From contig NZ_CABVHJ010000012.1 in the NCBI RefSeq assembly GCF_902497745.1, positions 1 through 64,000 on the forward strand: 64,000 nt of DNA, given 5' to 3'. The DNA comes from Pseudomonas fluorescens (GTDB lineage Bacteria; Pseudomonadota; Gammaproteobacteria; Pseudomonadales; Pseudomonadaceae). The notes under the pieces are model-generated. The model ran no database searches. It was not told where the DNA came from and saw only the letters and a program-made list of their open reading frames with translations. Both the position numbers and the translations under genes were made by a program. This document shows positions 51,477-59,850 of the stretch, piece by piece. Every line of letters starts with the position of its first letter. The stretch's first letter is position 1.

Positions 51477-52507
51477 GCTGGCATCTCGGCGATGGTCGGT
51501 TCGGCAGCGATGTTTTCTTCTTCGTCATCGCCGTATTCGGTGTTGAAACCTTGGGCATCCAGGCCTTTTTCACGCAGATGCCGCACCAGCACGCCAATCG
51601 AGCCGTGGGTGACCATCACCCGTTCCGCGCCGGTCTGTTCGATGGCCCACAACAGACCGGGCCAGTCGGCGTGATCGGAGAGCACGAAACCGCGATCGAC
51701 ACCGCGCCGCCGGCGGGTGCCGCGCAAACGCATCCAGCCGCTGGCAAACGCGTCGCTGAACTCGCCAAAACGACGCATCCAGCTGCTGCCTCCCGCCGAG
51801 GGCGGGGCGATGACCAGAGCCTGGCGCATGATCGGGTCGCTTTTCTTCACGTCGCCGGCGTAGATCGTCGGCGGCAGGTACACGCCAGCCTCGCGGTAGA
51901 CCCGATTCAGCGGCTCGACGGCGCCGTGACTGAGGATCGGGCCGAGGCTTGCGTCGATACCGTGGAGAATCCGCTGGGCCTTGCCGAATGAGTAACAGAA
52001 CAACACGCTGGCTTTGCCGGCGGCAATGTTCGCTGCCCACCACAGATTGATCTCGCTGAACACCTGCGCCTGTGGCTGCCAGCGGTAGATCGGCAGGCCG
52101 AAGGTCGATTCGGTGATAAAGGTGTGGCAGCGCACCGGTTCGAATGGGGCGCAGGTGCCGTCGGGTTCGATTTTGTAATCGCCGGACGCCACCCAGACTT
52201 CGCCACCGTATTCCAGACGCACCTGCGCCGAGCCGAGAACGTGCCCGGCCGGATGAAAACTCAAGGTGACACCGTGATGCGTCAGGCGCTGGCCGTAGGC
52301 GAGGGTTTGCAGGTTGATGTCCTGCCCCAGTCGCGCGCGCAGAATCCCTTCGCTGGCGCTGCTGGCGAGGTAATTCTGGTTGCCGGTGCGCGCGTGATCG
52401 CCGTGGGCATGGGTAATCACCGAGCGCTCGACGGGGCGCCACGGGTCAATGTAGAAATCTCCCGCAGGGCAATAAAGGCCTTCGGGGCGGGCGATAACAA
52501 GATCCAT
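51473..52507 (-). CDS. Ligase-associated MBL-fold DNA exonuclease
   Basis: 344-residue metallo-beta-lactamase/beta-CASP-type nuclease. Metal motif ITHAHGDHARTG (H-x-H-x-D-H) near residue 34, FHPAGHVLGSAQV near 82, ASGDYK near 110, and beta-CASP part with LFCYSFGKAQRI, then VLSDHADW near 275. Related to SNM1/Artemis-type nucleases. First gene of the pair with the ligase (ATGA overlap). Start ATG at 52507. Upstream sequence is a block of repeats, so the promoter lies within or just before it. Confidence 0.93.
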   Translation of the reverse strand: MDLVIARPEGLYCPAGDFYIDPWRPVERSVITHAHGDHARTGNQNYLASSASEGILRARLGQDINLQTLAYGQRLTHHGVTLSFHPAGHVLGSAQVRLEYGGEVWVASGDYKIEPDGTCAPFEPVRCHTFITESTFGLPIYRWQPQAQVFSEINLWWAANIAAGKASVLFCYSFGKAQRILHGIDASLGPILSHGAVEPLNRVYREAGVYLPPTIYAGDVKKSDPIMRQALVIAPPSAGGSSWMRRFGEFSDAFASGWMRLRGTRRRRGVDRGFVLSDHADWPGLLWAIEQTGAERVMVTHGSIGVLVRHLREKGLDAQGFNTEYGDDEEENIAAEPTIAEMPA

Positions 52508-52584
52508 GTCGTTACCAGAAATGGGGGGCTTGTTAGCTATGAGGTTGGCGTGTGTCCGGAAGTTCTATCGACTTTGAAGGGCAA

Positions 52585-52910
52585 CCCTCACCCCAGCCCT
52601 CTCCCGGAGGGAGAGGGGGTCGACCGAGGTGTCTGGGAGAGCTACGCCGACGTGAAATACCGAGTCGAACACAGATTCTGGACCAGAGCAAAAGCCCCTC
52701 ACCCCAGCCCTCTCCCGGAGGGAGAGGGGGTCGACTGAGGTGTCTGGCCAGCTACATCGACCTGAAAGACCGAGTCGATTACGGATTCGGCAAGGCACGA
52801 ACCGAGTTGATTATGGATTCGGCAGTGCCCGTTCAGGTCGGCGTATATCTCCAGCAACCCCCAATCAGTCCCCTCTCCCTTTGGGAGAGGGTTAGGGTGA
52901 GGGGCTTTTG
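52585..52910. repeat. Composite intergenic repeat with doubled left end
   Basis: Two copies of the CCCTCACCCCAGCCCTCTCC hairpin plus about 80 bases (52585 and 52696, offset about 111), then a right end CCCCTCTCCCTTTGGGAGAG with TAGGGTGAGGGG. Shares CGAGTCGATTA and GGCGTAT segments with 61776-61957. It occupies nearly all of the 412 bases between the exonuclease and quiP. Confidence 0.85.
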
Positions 52911-52919
52911 ATGTTCAGC

Positions 52920-55370
52920 TTATTTGCCGGGAGAAAGGGTCAGGCGGGTTTTGCCATACACCCGGTCAAAGTTCTGCGGCTGCATCGGCAAACCGATGTA
53001 CTGTCCCTTCAACCACGCATCGATGCCATTGAGGTAATTCGGGCTGACCGGATTCCCCGATTGCCCCGTACCGTTCTGCCCCATCAACGGTTCAGTCTGG
53101 CCGAAGTCGACAATGAAACGCATCGACGGCGCACGCGTGGTGGTGAAATCCTGACCCCAGGCGAACGCCGAAGTGTTCAGCGTCGTGTGATCGCCCCCCG
53201 CCGCCAGCGGCCCGCGTACGGTCTGACCATTGCTGTTCTTCCAGGCATAACTGTGCAGTTTTCCCCACTGCCAGGCGCGATGGTCGCCGCCCAACTGACT
53301 GTCGCCAGCGCTGATCGCTGCGGCGAAGCTGCGGGCGAGAATCACCGCTTTGTCCTCTTTCTGCGGCGTGCGCAGGTCATCCCAGAACGGACTGTCCTCG
53401 CGTCCCAACAGATGGTCAGCCTGCGCCGCGTAGGACAAATCGCCGTTGGCGATAAACGCCTTCCACGCAGGGCTCGATTCCGGGCCGAGTTCGTCGAGGA
53501 AGATCTGCTTCATGCTTTCCTGCAGGAACAACTCATAGATTGCCGCGTCTGCCGAGGTCGGGCTGAGTTTTCCGTCGAACGCCATCAACCGGGTAAACGC
53601 TTCGCGTGCCTTGCTGCGATCCGCTTCCGGCAGGGCATCAATTGCCTGTTTCAGCGGCTGCTTCATGCCCGGCGCTTCGAAGACTTTCTTCAGCTTGGCG
53701 GCAAACGTAGTGGTCTGGTCGTACTGCATGGCGATCACGCTGCGGCTGTCGTGCTTGCCGCTGCCGGCCAGTTCGGCCAGACGCTCGCCACGCTCCGGCG
53801 CCGCCCAGGAGTTCGACAACTGCATGCCGTAACCGTGTGGGATCACGCGCTGGTTGGCGGTGCCGAGCCAGCCTTGTGCCGGATCCTGATCGTAGGGGTG
53901 CAGCATCGGGTCAGCGTAACCGTCCCAGTCGTAGCGACCTTCCCAGCCCGGGGATGGCAGCAGGCCTTCGCCTTCGCGGCGATTCGGGAAGCGTCCGGTG
54001 ACTTGCCAGCCAATGTTGCTTGCATCGGCGAACACCAGATTCAGGGCAATGGCGCGGATTTCCCGGCTGGCATCCGAAGCTCGTTCTACAGTTTGCGCGC
54101 GGGTCAGATCAAAAAACGCATCCAGCGACTTGTCGTCGGTGAAGCTCTGCGTTTGCAAGGCCAGGCCGAAACCGCTGCCTTGCGCCGCTGCCTGAGCACT
54201 GTTGAGCAACGCGCCGTGACGGGTTTCGTACACCGCTTCGCGAATCGGCCGCTGACCTTTGACGAAGTAGGTTTCGTTACGCACGCCCAGCGGTTGCCAT
54301 TTGCCGTTGACCTCGTAGGTCAGGCTGCTGCCCTGGCGGCGGATTTTTTCCAGGAACAGATCCTGGTTGTCGCCGAGCACGCTGGTCATGCTCCACGCCA
54401 CTTTGCCGTTGAAACCACCGAGGACCAGCGGCAAACCGGCCACGGTAACGCCGGCGGCTTGATATTTCGGTGCGCGGATCTGCACGAAGCTCCACAGCGA
54501 CGGCGCGGCCAACGGCCCATGGGCGTCGCTGGCCAGCAGGCTCTTGCCGCTGCGGCTGCGTTGCGGGGCGATTGCCCAGTTGTTCGAAGACGTGGTGCCC
54601 AGCAGGTTCAGTGCCGACAGTTGCTGGTTGGCGCTGCTCAGTTCGGTCAGCCCCGGGATTTGCCCGTTGAGCTTGAGGCCTTGCAGCTTGTCGGCTTCAG
54701 CCAGCGGCAGGTTTTCGTCGGGCGCGGACGGCGTCAGCCAGGCGAGTTTGTCGCTGGTGACGGTTTGCGCGAGCACCAGCGAGGAAATCTCTTCCGGCAG
54801 GTTGGCCGACTGGCTGAAATTCAGCAGGGCGAAAATCAGCGCCGAATCTTCCGGCTTCCAGTATTCCGGCTTGTAACCGCTGGAGGCGAGGTCGCCCGGC
54901 AGTTTGTCGGCGTAGCGGAACAGGTAAGCGTTGACGCCCCGCGCATAGACTTCGAAGAAGCGCTTGAGGCGTGGCGACGAAGCCTTGTACAGCTCGCCGG
55001 CGCTTTTCTTCAGATTGACCGCACGCATGTAGCGGTCGGCATCGAGCATCGAGGCGCCGGACATTTCCGCCAGACGGCCCTGAGCGAGCAGGCGCAGGGT
55101 GACCATCTGGTTGATGCGGTCGCTGGCATGGACGTAGCCGAGGCTGAACAGCGCGTCGTGGAAGGTGTTGCTCTCGATCAACGGCATGCCCATGGCATTG
55201 CGGCGTACCGACACGTTCTGCGCCAGGCCCTTGAGCGGTTGCACGCCGGAGGTCGGCGGGAGGGTGTCCTGAGCGTTCCAGGTCTGGCAACCGGACAGGC
55301 CCAAAACACCGGCCACTGCTGCGGCAACGCCGAACCGGGGAAGAAAATGAGTAAGGGCTGGCGAGGCCAT
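52920..55370 (-). CDS. quiP: Acyl-homoserine lactone acylase QuiP
   Basis: 816-residue penicillin-acylase family Ntn-hydrolase closely matching P. aeruginosa QuiP (PA1032), which cleaves the acyl chain from long-chain homoserine lactone signals. The signal part has a lipobox (LGLSGC28), so the precursor may be a lipoprotein. The nucleophile of the beta subunit is Ser262 in TSSNNWAIAP, exposed by autocleavage; VAGLPLVLGGFNGKVAWSMT and GDNQDLF follow. About 30 residues shorter than the P. aeruginosa protein near residue 700. The ATG at 55370 is the conserved start. No luxI/luxR gene is in the window. Confidence 0.92.
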   Translation of the reverse strand: MASPALTHFLPRFGVAAAVAGVLGLSGCQTWNAQDTLPPTSGVQPLKGLAQNVSVRRNAMGMPLIESNTFHDALFSLGYVHASDRINQMVTLRLLAQGRLAEMSGASMLDADRYMRAVNLKKSAGELYKASSPRLKRFFEVYARGVNAYLFRYADKLPGDLASSGYKPEYWKPEDSALIFALLNFSQSANLPEEISSLVLAQTVTSDKLAWLTPSAPDENLPLAEADKLQGLKLNGQIPGLTELSSANQQLSALNLLGTTSSNNWAIAPQRSRSGKSLLASDAHGPLAAPSLWSFVQIRAPKYQAAGVTVAGLPLVLGGFNGKVAWSMTSVLGDNQDLFLEKIRRQGSSLTYEVNGKWQPLGVRNETYFVKGQRPIREAVYETRHGALLNSAQAAAQGSGFGLALQTQSFTDDKSLDAFFDLTRAQTVERASDASREIRAIALNLVFADASNIGWQVTGRFPNRREGEGLLPSPGWEGRYDWDGYADPMLHPYDQDPAQGWLGTANQRVIPHGYGMQLSNSWAAPERGERLAELAGSGKHDSRSVIAMQYDQTTTFAAKLKKVFEAPGMKQPLKQAIDALPEADRSKAREAFTRLMAFDGKLSPTSADAAIYELFLQESMKQIFLDELGPESSPAWKAFIANGDLSYAAQADHLLGREDSPFWDDLRTPQKEDKAVILARSFAAAISAGDSQLGGDHRAWQWGKLHSYAWKNSNGQTVRGPLAAGGDHTTLNTSAFAWGQDFTTTRAPSMRFIVDFGQTEPLMGQNGTGQSGNPVSPNYLNGIDAWLKGQYIGLPMQPQNFDRVYGKTRLTLSPGK

Positions 55371-55487
55371 GGCAAAGCTCCTGCGGGGGTGTAGAGGCTG
55401 GGGGCGCAATAAAGCCGCTACGTTAGTGAGCAGGAGGTGGCCGCGCAAGCGGGGGCAGGGGTTATTTGTGTATTTCTGTCGAATGGA

Positions 55488-55562
55488 AAAGATCGCAGCC
55501 TGCGGCAACTCCTGCATAGGCATGCATTCCCATGCAGGAGCTGCCGCAGGCTGCGATCTTTT
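55488..55562. repeat. Inverted repeat, variant of the TAGGAGCTGCC family
   Basis: Arms GATCGCAGCCTGCGGCA and TGCCGCAGGCTGCGATC around about 30 bases, between quiP and the GST gene. Related to 19361-19439 and 57806-57887 with CTGCGGC replacing CTTCGGC. Confidence 0.88.
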
Positions 55563-55571
55563 GCCGTTAAA

Positions 55572-56216
55572 TCAGGATTTGGGTGGATTGATTTTCTGCA
55601 CCAACGCGTAGGCCTTCACGGTCGCAGGGCGATCCTTGATGTGGTTGAACCAGCGCAGTACATGCGGGAAGTCTTCCAGGTTCTGGCTCTGCCATTTGTG
55701 CGAAACGATCCACGGATAAATCGCCATGTCGGCAATGCTGTACTCGCTGCCGGCGACGAATTCGTTATCAGCCAGTTGCTTGTTCAACACGCCATACAAA
55801 CGTGCGGTCTCGTCGATGTAGCGCTTGATCGCGTAAGGAATTTTCTCCGGAGCGAACTGGCTGAAGTGATGATTCTGCCCGGCCATCGGTCCCAGACCAC
55901 CCATTTGCCAGAACAGCCATTGCAATGCCGTTTGCCGACCACGCAGGTCTTTGGGCAGAAACTTTCCGGTTTTCTCCGCCAGATACAACAGGATTGCCCC
56001 GGACTCGAACAGCGACAGCGGCTCACCGCCATCGGCCGGTTCATGGTCAACGATGGCCGGAATGCGGTTGTTCGGGGCGATCTTCAGAAAGTGTGGCTGG
56101 AACTGCTCACCCTGACTGATGTTGATTGGGTGCACGTTGTACGGCAGGCCGGCTTCTTCGAGGAACAGGGAAATCTTGTGGCCGTTGGGGGTGGTCCAGT
56201 AATACAGGTCGATCAT
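55572..56216 (-). CDS. Glutathione S-transferase (YfcG-like, nu class)
   Basis: 214-residue GST. The thioredoxin-fold N-terminal domain has YWTTPNGHKISLFLEEAGLPY (the T/S-P-N-G segment that binds glutathione in YfcG/YghU-type enzymes), NNRIPAIVD with the cis-Pro, and ESGAILLYLAEKTG. The C-terminal helical domain has ADMAIYPW (N-capping box). YfcG-type enzymes show disulfide reductase activity with glutathione. The ATG at 56216 gives the conserved start. Lies next to quiP as PA1033 does in P. aeruginosa. Confidence 0.9.
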   Translation of the reverse strand: MIDLYYWTTPNGHKISLFLEEAGLPYNVHPINISQGEQFQPHFLKIAPNNRIPAIVDHEPADGGEPLSLFESGAILLYLAEKTGKFLPKDLRGRQTALQWLFWQMGGLGPMAGQNHHFSQFAPEKIPYAIKRYIDETARLYGVLNKQLADNEFVAGSEYSIADMAIYPWIVSHKWQSQNLEDFPHVLRWFNHIKDRPATVKAYALVQKINPPKS

Positions 56217-56362
56217 GGAGAACTCCAAAGCAGAAATGGACTTGCGTGCGGACAGCAAACGCCGGCGTCAGGTCGTCCCGTGTGCATTCGATAGCTTGCT
56301 TAACAGGAAGAGGTGATGCTGAACTGCGCAGAATTCAATGACCCCGCGTGAGAAAAATCGCC

Positions 56363-56920
56363 ATGGAGCTTCACGCCAACGCTGCACTGATCATCATCGA
56401 CCAGCAAAAGGGCATCCTGCAGCCGCGTTTGGGACGGAGGAATAATCCGCAGGCGGAAGAGCGAATCCTTGAACTGCTGGGGCTTTGGCGGCGTAGCGGG
56501 CGACCGGTGATTCATGTGCAGCACCTGTCGCGTGAGCCTGATTCAGTGTTCTGGCCCGAGCAGGAAGGGGTGGAGTTTCAGCGGCGGTTCTTGCCGCAGG
56601 ACGGCGAATGGCTGATTCAGAAACAGGTGCCGGATGCGTTTTGTTCCACCGGATTAGAACCGCGGTTGCGTGAGGCGGGGATCGGGCAACTGATCATTGT
56701 CGGCGTGGCGACCAACAACTCGGTGGAGTCAACGGCGCGTACGGCGGGCAATCTGGGGTTTGCAGCTTGGGTGGCGGAGGATGCCTGTTTCACCTTCGAC
56801 AAGGCCGATTATTTCGGCACGTTGCGCACGGCTGAAGAGGTGCACGGGATGTCGCTGGGGAATCTGGATGGGGAGTATGCGACGGTGGTCAGCTCTGCCC
56901 TGATTCTAGGAGCTGGCTGA
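56363..56920 (+). CDS. Isochorismatase-family protein with Ser at the catalytic Cys
   Basis: 185-residue isochorismatase/cysteine hydrolase fold. Asp13 (LIIIDQQKG) and Lys87 (LIQKQVPDAF) of the catalytic triad are present; the third position, normally Cys in ATNxCVxST, is Ser120 (GVATNNSVESTAR). Without Cys the usual amidase or ureidohydrolase mechanism is not available; isochorismatases proper (PhzD) also lack Cys and act by Asp alone. A GTG at 56348 is in frame, but the ATG at 56363 fits the family start. Divergent from GST. Confidence 0.88.
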   Translation: MELHANAALIIIDQQKGILQPRLGRRNNPQAEERILELLGLWRRSGRPVIHVQHLSREPDSVFWPEQEGVEFQRRFLPQDGEWLIQKQVPDAFCSTGLEPRLREAGIGQLIIVGVATNNSVESTARTAGNLGFAAWVAEDACFTFDKADYFGTLRTAEEVHGMSLGNLDGEYATVVSSALILGAG

Positions 56921-56948
56921 AAAAAACTTCGCCGTATGTGCCGGCGCC

Positions 56949-57043
56949 TTCGCGAGCAAGCTCGCTCCCACAAGGTCTGCGGATGTCCACAAAAAATGTA
57001 TTCGGCGTAGATCCACTGTGGGAGCGAGCTTGCTCGCGAAGGC
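56949..57043. repeat. REP doublet (REPIN-like), copy 7
   Basis: Inverted TCGCGAGCAAGCTCGCTCCC core at 56950 and its complement at 57017, about 45 bases between, after the isochorismatase-family gene. Confidence 0.9.
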
Positions 57044-57078
57044 GGCAGGTCAGGCGAAGAGGGTCTTCGCCCCGGACA

Positions 57079-57282
57079 TCACGCCCCGTGGCACTTCTTG
57101 AATTTCTTGCCGTTGCCGCATGGGCACGGGTCGTTGCGGCCGACGTCTTTCAGGGCGTTGCGCACCGGTTCCTGGTGAGCGTGGCCGCAGTTCGGGCCGT
57201 GAACATGGCCGTGGTCATGCTCGTGGTGATGGTCGTGATCGTGGTTGCAGTCAGGGCCATGGACATGAGGTTGCTGGGTCAT
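57079..57282 (-). CDS. Small His-rich SEC-C motif protein
   Basis: 67-residue protein in two parts: residues 1-38 are a His/Asp/Gly-rich stretch (CNHDHDHHHEHDHGHVHG with further CGHAH), and residues 45-66 a SEC-C zinc motif (GRNDPCPCGNGKKFKKCHG). SEC-C motifs occur at the end of SecA and in YchJ-type proteins. The His stretch should bind Zn, Ni or Cu. Start overlaps the LEA gene stop by 4 bases, so the two are coupled. Role could be metal storage or delivery; not known. Confidence 0.85.
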   Translation of the reverse strand: MTQQPHVHGPDCNHDHDHHHEHDHGHVHGPNCGHAHQEPVRNALKDVGRNDPCPCGNGKKFKKCHGA

Positions 57283-57773
57283 CGGTGTTGCTCCGGAATT
57301 AAATCGGCGGGGATTATCACGCCATTGCGCTCAAGGTGCACGTAGTGGGCGATGAATAAACCGGTTTCCATTTCGCCCTGCAAACGATAGGGAATCTGCT
57401 GGTTGGGATTTTTCAGCATTTTCACCACGTCTTTTACCCGAGGCCACAAGTTGGTGCGGATCGGCACCTTGAAATACGCACTGCGTTTCGGCCCGACCGT
57501 GAACCAGTGTTCATGCTCACCCTCGGCCAGCAGCATATCGGCCAGATGAATACGGTATTCGAGGCCGCGCACCGTCAGGTCGCTGTCATTGGGGTTATCA
57601 ACGCGAAAGTGCAGGATGAATTTCTGTTCGAGCAGCTTGGCGCGCACCACCTCGACTTTTACCAGGTGCACGGCGGGGTCGACGCTGTCATCGCTGAACC
57701 ACGACGCACAGCCGCCGAGATTGAGGATCAGCATCAAAAACAAAAAATGTAATGTGCGCTGGCAACCGAGCAT
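57279..57773 (-). CDS. LEA14/WHy-domain lipoprotein
   Basis: 164-residue lipoprotein (signal 1-22, LNLGGC22) with a water-stress/LEA type 2 domain: VEVVRAKLLEQKFILHFRVDNPNDSDLTVRGLEYRIHL is the family signature (residues 43-80), followed by strand-rich TVGPKRSAYFKVPI. Such proteins bind or protect other proteins in the periplasm, with unclear roles in Pseudomonas. Coupled to the His-rich SEC-C gene downstream. Confidence 0.88.
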   Translation of the reverse strand: MLGCQRTLHFLFLMLILNLGGCASWFSDDSVDPAVHLVKVEVVRAKLLEQKFILHFRVDNPNDSDLTVRGLEYRIHLADMLLAEGEHEHWFTVGPKRSAYFKVPIRTNLWPRVKDVVKMLKNPNQQIPYRLQGEMETGLFIAHYVHLERNGVIIPADLIPEQHR

Positions 57774-57805
57774 GATTTAACTCCCTTTGGTGCCAGTCTA
57801 GACGC

Positions 57806-57887
57806 TAAAAGATCGCAGCCTTCGGCAGCTCCTACAGAGAAACGCATTCCATGTAGGAGCTGCCGAAGGCTGCGATATTTTGATCTT
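57806..57887. repeat. Inverted repeat, TAGGAGCTGCC family
   Basis: Arms AAGATCGCAGCCTTCGGCAG and its near complement around about 30 bases, between the LEA and YchJ-like genes. Same core as 19361-19439. Confidence 0.9.
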
Positions 57888-58362
57888 AAGCGCCAAAATA
57901 CCCCGCACAGCACTTCTTGAACTTTTGCCCACTGGCGCACGGGCAGCTGTCATTGCGCCCCAGCTTCAACTGCACCGTCGGATCAATGAAGTACCAACGC
58001 CCGGCATTCTGCACAAACGACGAGCGTTCGCGGTGGCTGTGTTCGCCCTGGCTGTCGTGCCAGCGTGCAGTGAAAGTGACGAAGGCGTGTTCCGGCTGGC
58101 CACCGAAGACTTCCGAACTTTCGACATCGAGGCCGAGCCATGTGCTCTGCGCGCTCCAGTTGCTGATCGACTGGCGATCCAGCCCTGCTTGCTGAGCAGG
58201 CAGGGTGGTCGCCACAAGGTAATCGATCAAACCCAGCACATAGGCGCTGTAGCGCGAACGCATCAGGGCCTCAGCGCACGGCGCCGGATGGCCTTCGTGA
58301 TAATGACCGCAGCAGGCATCCAGCAGATTGCCGCTGCCGCAGGGGCAAATGGCTGTACTCAT
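57886..58362 (-). CDS. YchJ-family SEC-C protein
   Basis: 158-residue YchJ/UPF0225 protein. N-terminal zinc motif AICPCGSGNLLDACCG, core YSAYVLGLIDYLVATT and FTARWHDSQGEHSHRERSSFV (NTF2-like fold), and a second SEC-C motif at the end (GRNDSCPCASGQKFKKCC). Function unknown; the family is widespread. The ATG at 58362 is the conserved start. 4 bases separate it from the DUF6231 gene upstream, so the two are likely cotranscribed. Confidence 0.9.
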   Translation of the reverse strand: MSTAICPCGSGNLLDACCGHYHEGHPAPCAEALMRSRYSAYVLGLIDYLVATTLPAQQAGLDRQSISNWSAQSTWLGLDVESSEVFGGQPEHAFVTFTARWHDSQGEHSHRERSSFVQNAGRWYFIDPTVQLKLGRNDSCPCASGQKFKKCCAGYFGA

Positions 58363-58366
58363 TGCA

Positions 58367-58864
58367 TTACCACCAGTATTTCCCGAAGTTTTCCGGATTG
58401 GCCCAGAACCTCGAGTTGAGCCAGTCGGGGACTTGTTTGTAGTCAAGCAGATCGTAGGTGAACAGGGTCAGTACTTGATCGTCGCGTTGAAAGCGCTCGC
58501 TGGCTTGCAGCGCCAGCGAATAGAAGTCGGTTTCCTGCCAGCCGCTGGCCGACAGGTCCGCCAGCACGGCGATGCGACTGGCGTTGAGATTACGAATTCC
58601 GCCCAACAGATTCAGGCCATCGCGTTTGGGTAAGTGTTCCAGGCAATCGACCACCAGCGCCAGATCGAAACGTTGCGCGGCCAGTTCGGCGGGCAATGCG
58701 CCCGGCGCTGTATGGGCGACGACGGTGTCCGGGTGCGCCTCTTTAAAGGCGCTCAGGGCTGGAAATTCGCTGGCGCCGATCAGCAGCAGACGCGCCGGGG
58801 CGTAGCGATCCAGCAAAGCGGCCAACGCCTGCTGCGGCGTGCGGGAAGAAATGGCGACGTTCAT
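58367..58864 (-). CDS. DUF6231 family protein (methyltransferase-like fold)
   Basis: 165-residue protein with a Rossmann-like pattern: RLLLIGASEFPAL near residue 25, DLALVVDCLEHLPKRDGLNLLGGIRNLN near 65 (resembling the post-motif region of methyltransferases but without a clear SAM-binding GxGxG) and a C-terminal aromatic end NPENFGKYWW. It belongs to a Pseudomonas-typical uncharacterised family. Operon with the YchJ-like gene. Confidence 0.8.
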   Translation of the reverse strand: MNVAISSRTPQQALAALLDRYAPARLLLIGASEFPALSAFKEAHPDTVVAHTAPGALPAELAAQRFDLALVVDCLEHLPKRDGLNLLGGIRNLNASRIAVLADLSASGWQETDFYSLALQASERFQRDDQVLTLFTYDLLDYKQVPDWLNSRFWANPENFGKYWW

Positions 58865-59063
58865 CGAGGCTCCTCAATCAGACCGCCAAGACTAGCCTGC
58901 CTGACGATGTCGGCAAAGAGCCCAGTTCCGTCAGTTACCGACTATTGCGCCAAAGTCCTGTGAACACGGTCGCAAACAGGCATGGCCTATTGCTGGCGGA
59001 GATTAAAACTCCGGTCTTTACTCCCTGAATCGGTTTTAAGCCGATCCCTCAGGAGAAAACCAG

Positions 59064-59759
59064 ATGAGCATAGTTCGGACAGCATTACCTTTGATTCTGC
59101 TAACCAGTGTGTTGACTGGTTGCGCAGGTTTGCAGAAAACCGACTGGCCGACCTGTGCGGCGGTCGGTGGTGTCGTCGGTGCCGGTCTCGGCGCCACCGA
59201 AAGTTCGGCATGGGCCGGCTACGGTGCGCTGCTGGTCGGTGGTACGGCAGCGGCCTATTGCTGGGTACACGGTGATGGCGACGAGGACGGCGATGGTGTG
59301 CCGGACAGTCGCGACAAGTGCCCGGGCACGCCTAAAGGCGTACAGGTCGACGCTGATGGTTGCCCTCCACCAGTGCCTGCACCCGTGGTCGAAGAAGCTG
59401 TAGTGGTCAAGGAAGAAACCATTGTTATCCGTGATGTGCACTTCCAGTTCGACAAAGCCACGCTGACCGGCCCTGACAAGCAAGTACTCGACAAGGTCGC
59501 CACCCGCCTGAAACAGGAATCCTCGACGGCGCAACTGACCGTGACCGGTCATACCGATAGTGTGGGCAGCGATGCCTACAACAAAAAACTCTCGGATCGT
59601 CGCGCGCATTCGGTGGTGGATTACCTGATCCAGCAAGGTGTGCCGCGCGCCAGCTTCGTTTCGGTGTCCGGTCTGGGTGAAAGCCAGCCTGTTGCCGATA
59701 ACAAAACCGCTGACGGTCGTGCGCAAAACCGTCGTACCGAAATCAAAATCCAGCGTTGA
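59064..59759 (+). CDS. OmpA-family lipoprotein 1
   Basis: 231-residue lipoprotein (signal 1-20, lipobox LTGC20). Residues 25-70 form a glycine-zipper-like hydrophobic region (CAAVGGVVGAGLGAT, YGALLVGGTAAAYC). Residues 73-100 are a Ca-binding thrombospondin type 3-like repeat (GDGDEDGDGVPDSRDKCPGTP). Residues 115-231 are the OmpA peptidoglycan-binding domain with FDKATL, VTGHTDSVGSDAYNKKLSDRRA and a final QNRRTEIKI. It should tether outer membrane to cell wall. Paralogue follows 91 bases after. Confidence 0.9.
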   Translation: MSIVRTALPLILLTSVLTGCAGLQKTDWPTCAAVGGVVGAGLGATESSAWAGYGALLVGGTAAAYCWVHGDGDEDGDGVPDSRDKCPGTPKGVQVDADGCPPPVPAPVVEEAVVVKEETIVIRDVHFQFDKATLTGPDKQVLDKVATRLKQESSTAQLTVTGHTDSVGSDAYNKKLSDRRAHSVVDYLIQQGVPRASFVSVSGLGESQPVADNKTADGRAQNRRTEIKIQR

Positions 59760-59850
59760 GCCCCTCTCGCATCCGCAGCTTGTGCAGTCGCGGATGCGGG
59801 TCTTTACTCCTGTGTAACCGGTATGGGCCGGTGACACAGGAGCTTTCACA

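Noticed and set aside
52908..55394. 828-codon open frame on the plus strand opposite quiP
   Set aside because: It mirrors the quiP gene in a frame-compatible way typical of GC-rich DNA; the composition is biased (Arg, Gln, His, Val) and no domain is seen, whereas the minus strand encodes a full Ntn-hydrolase.
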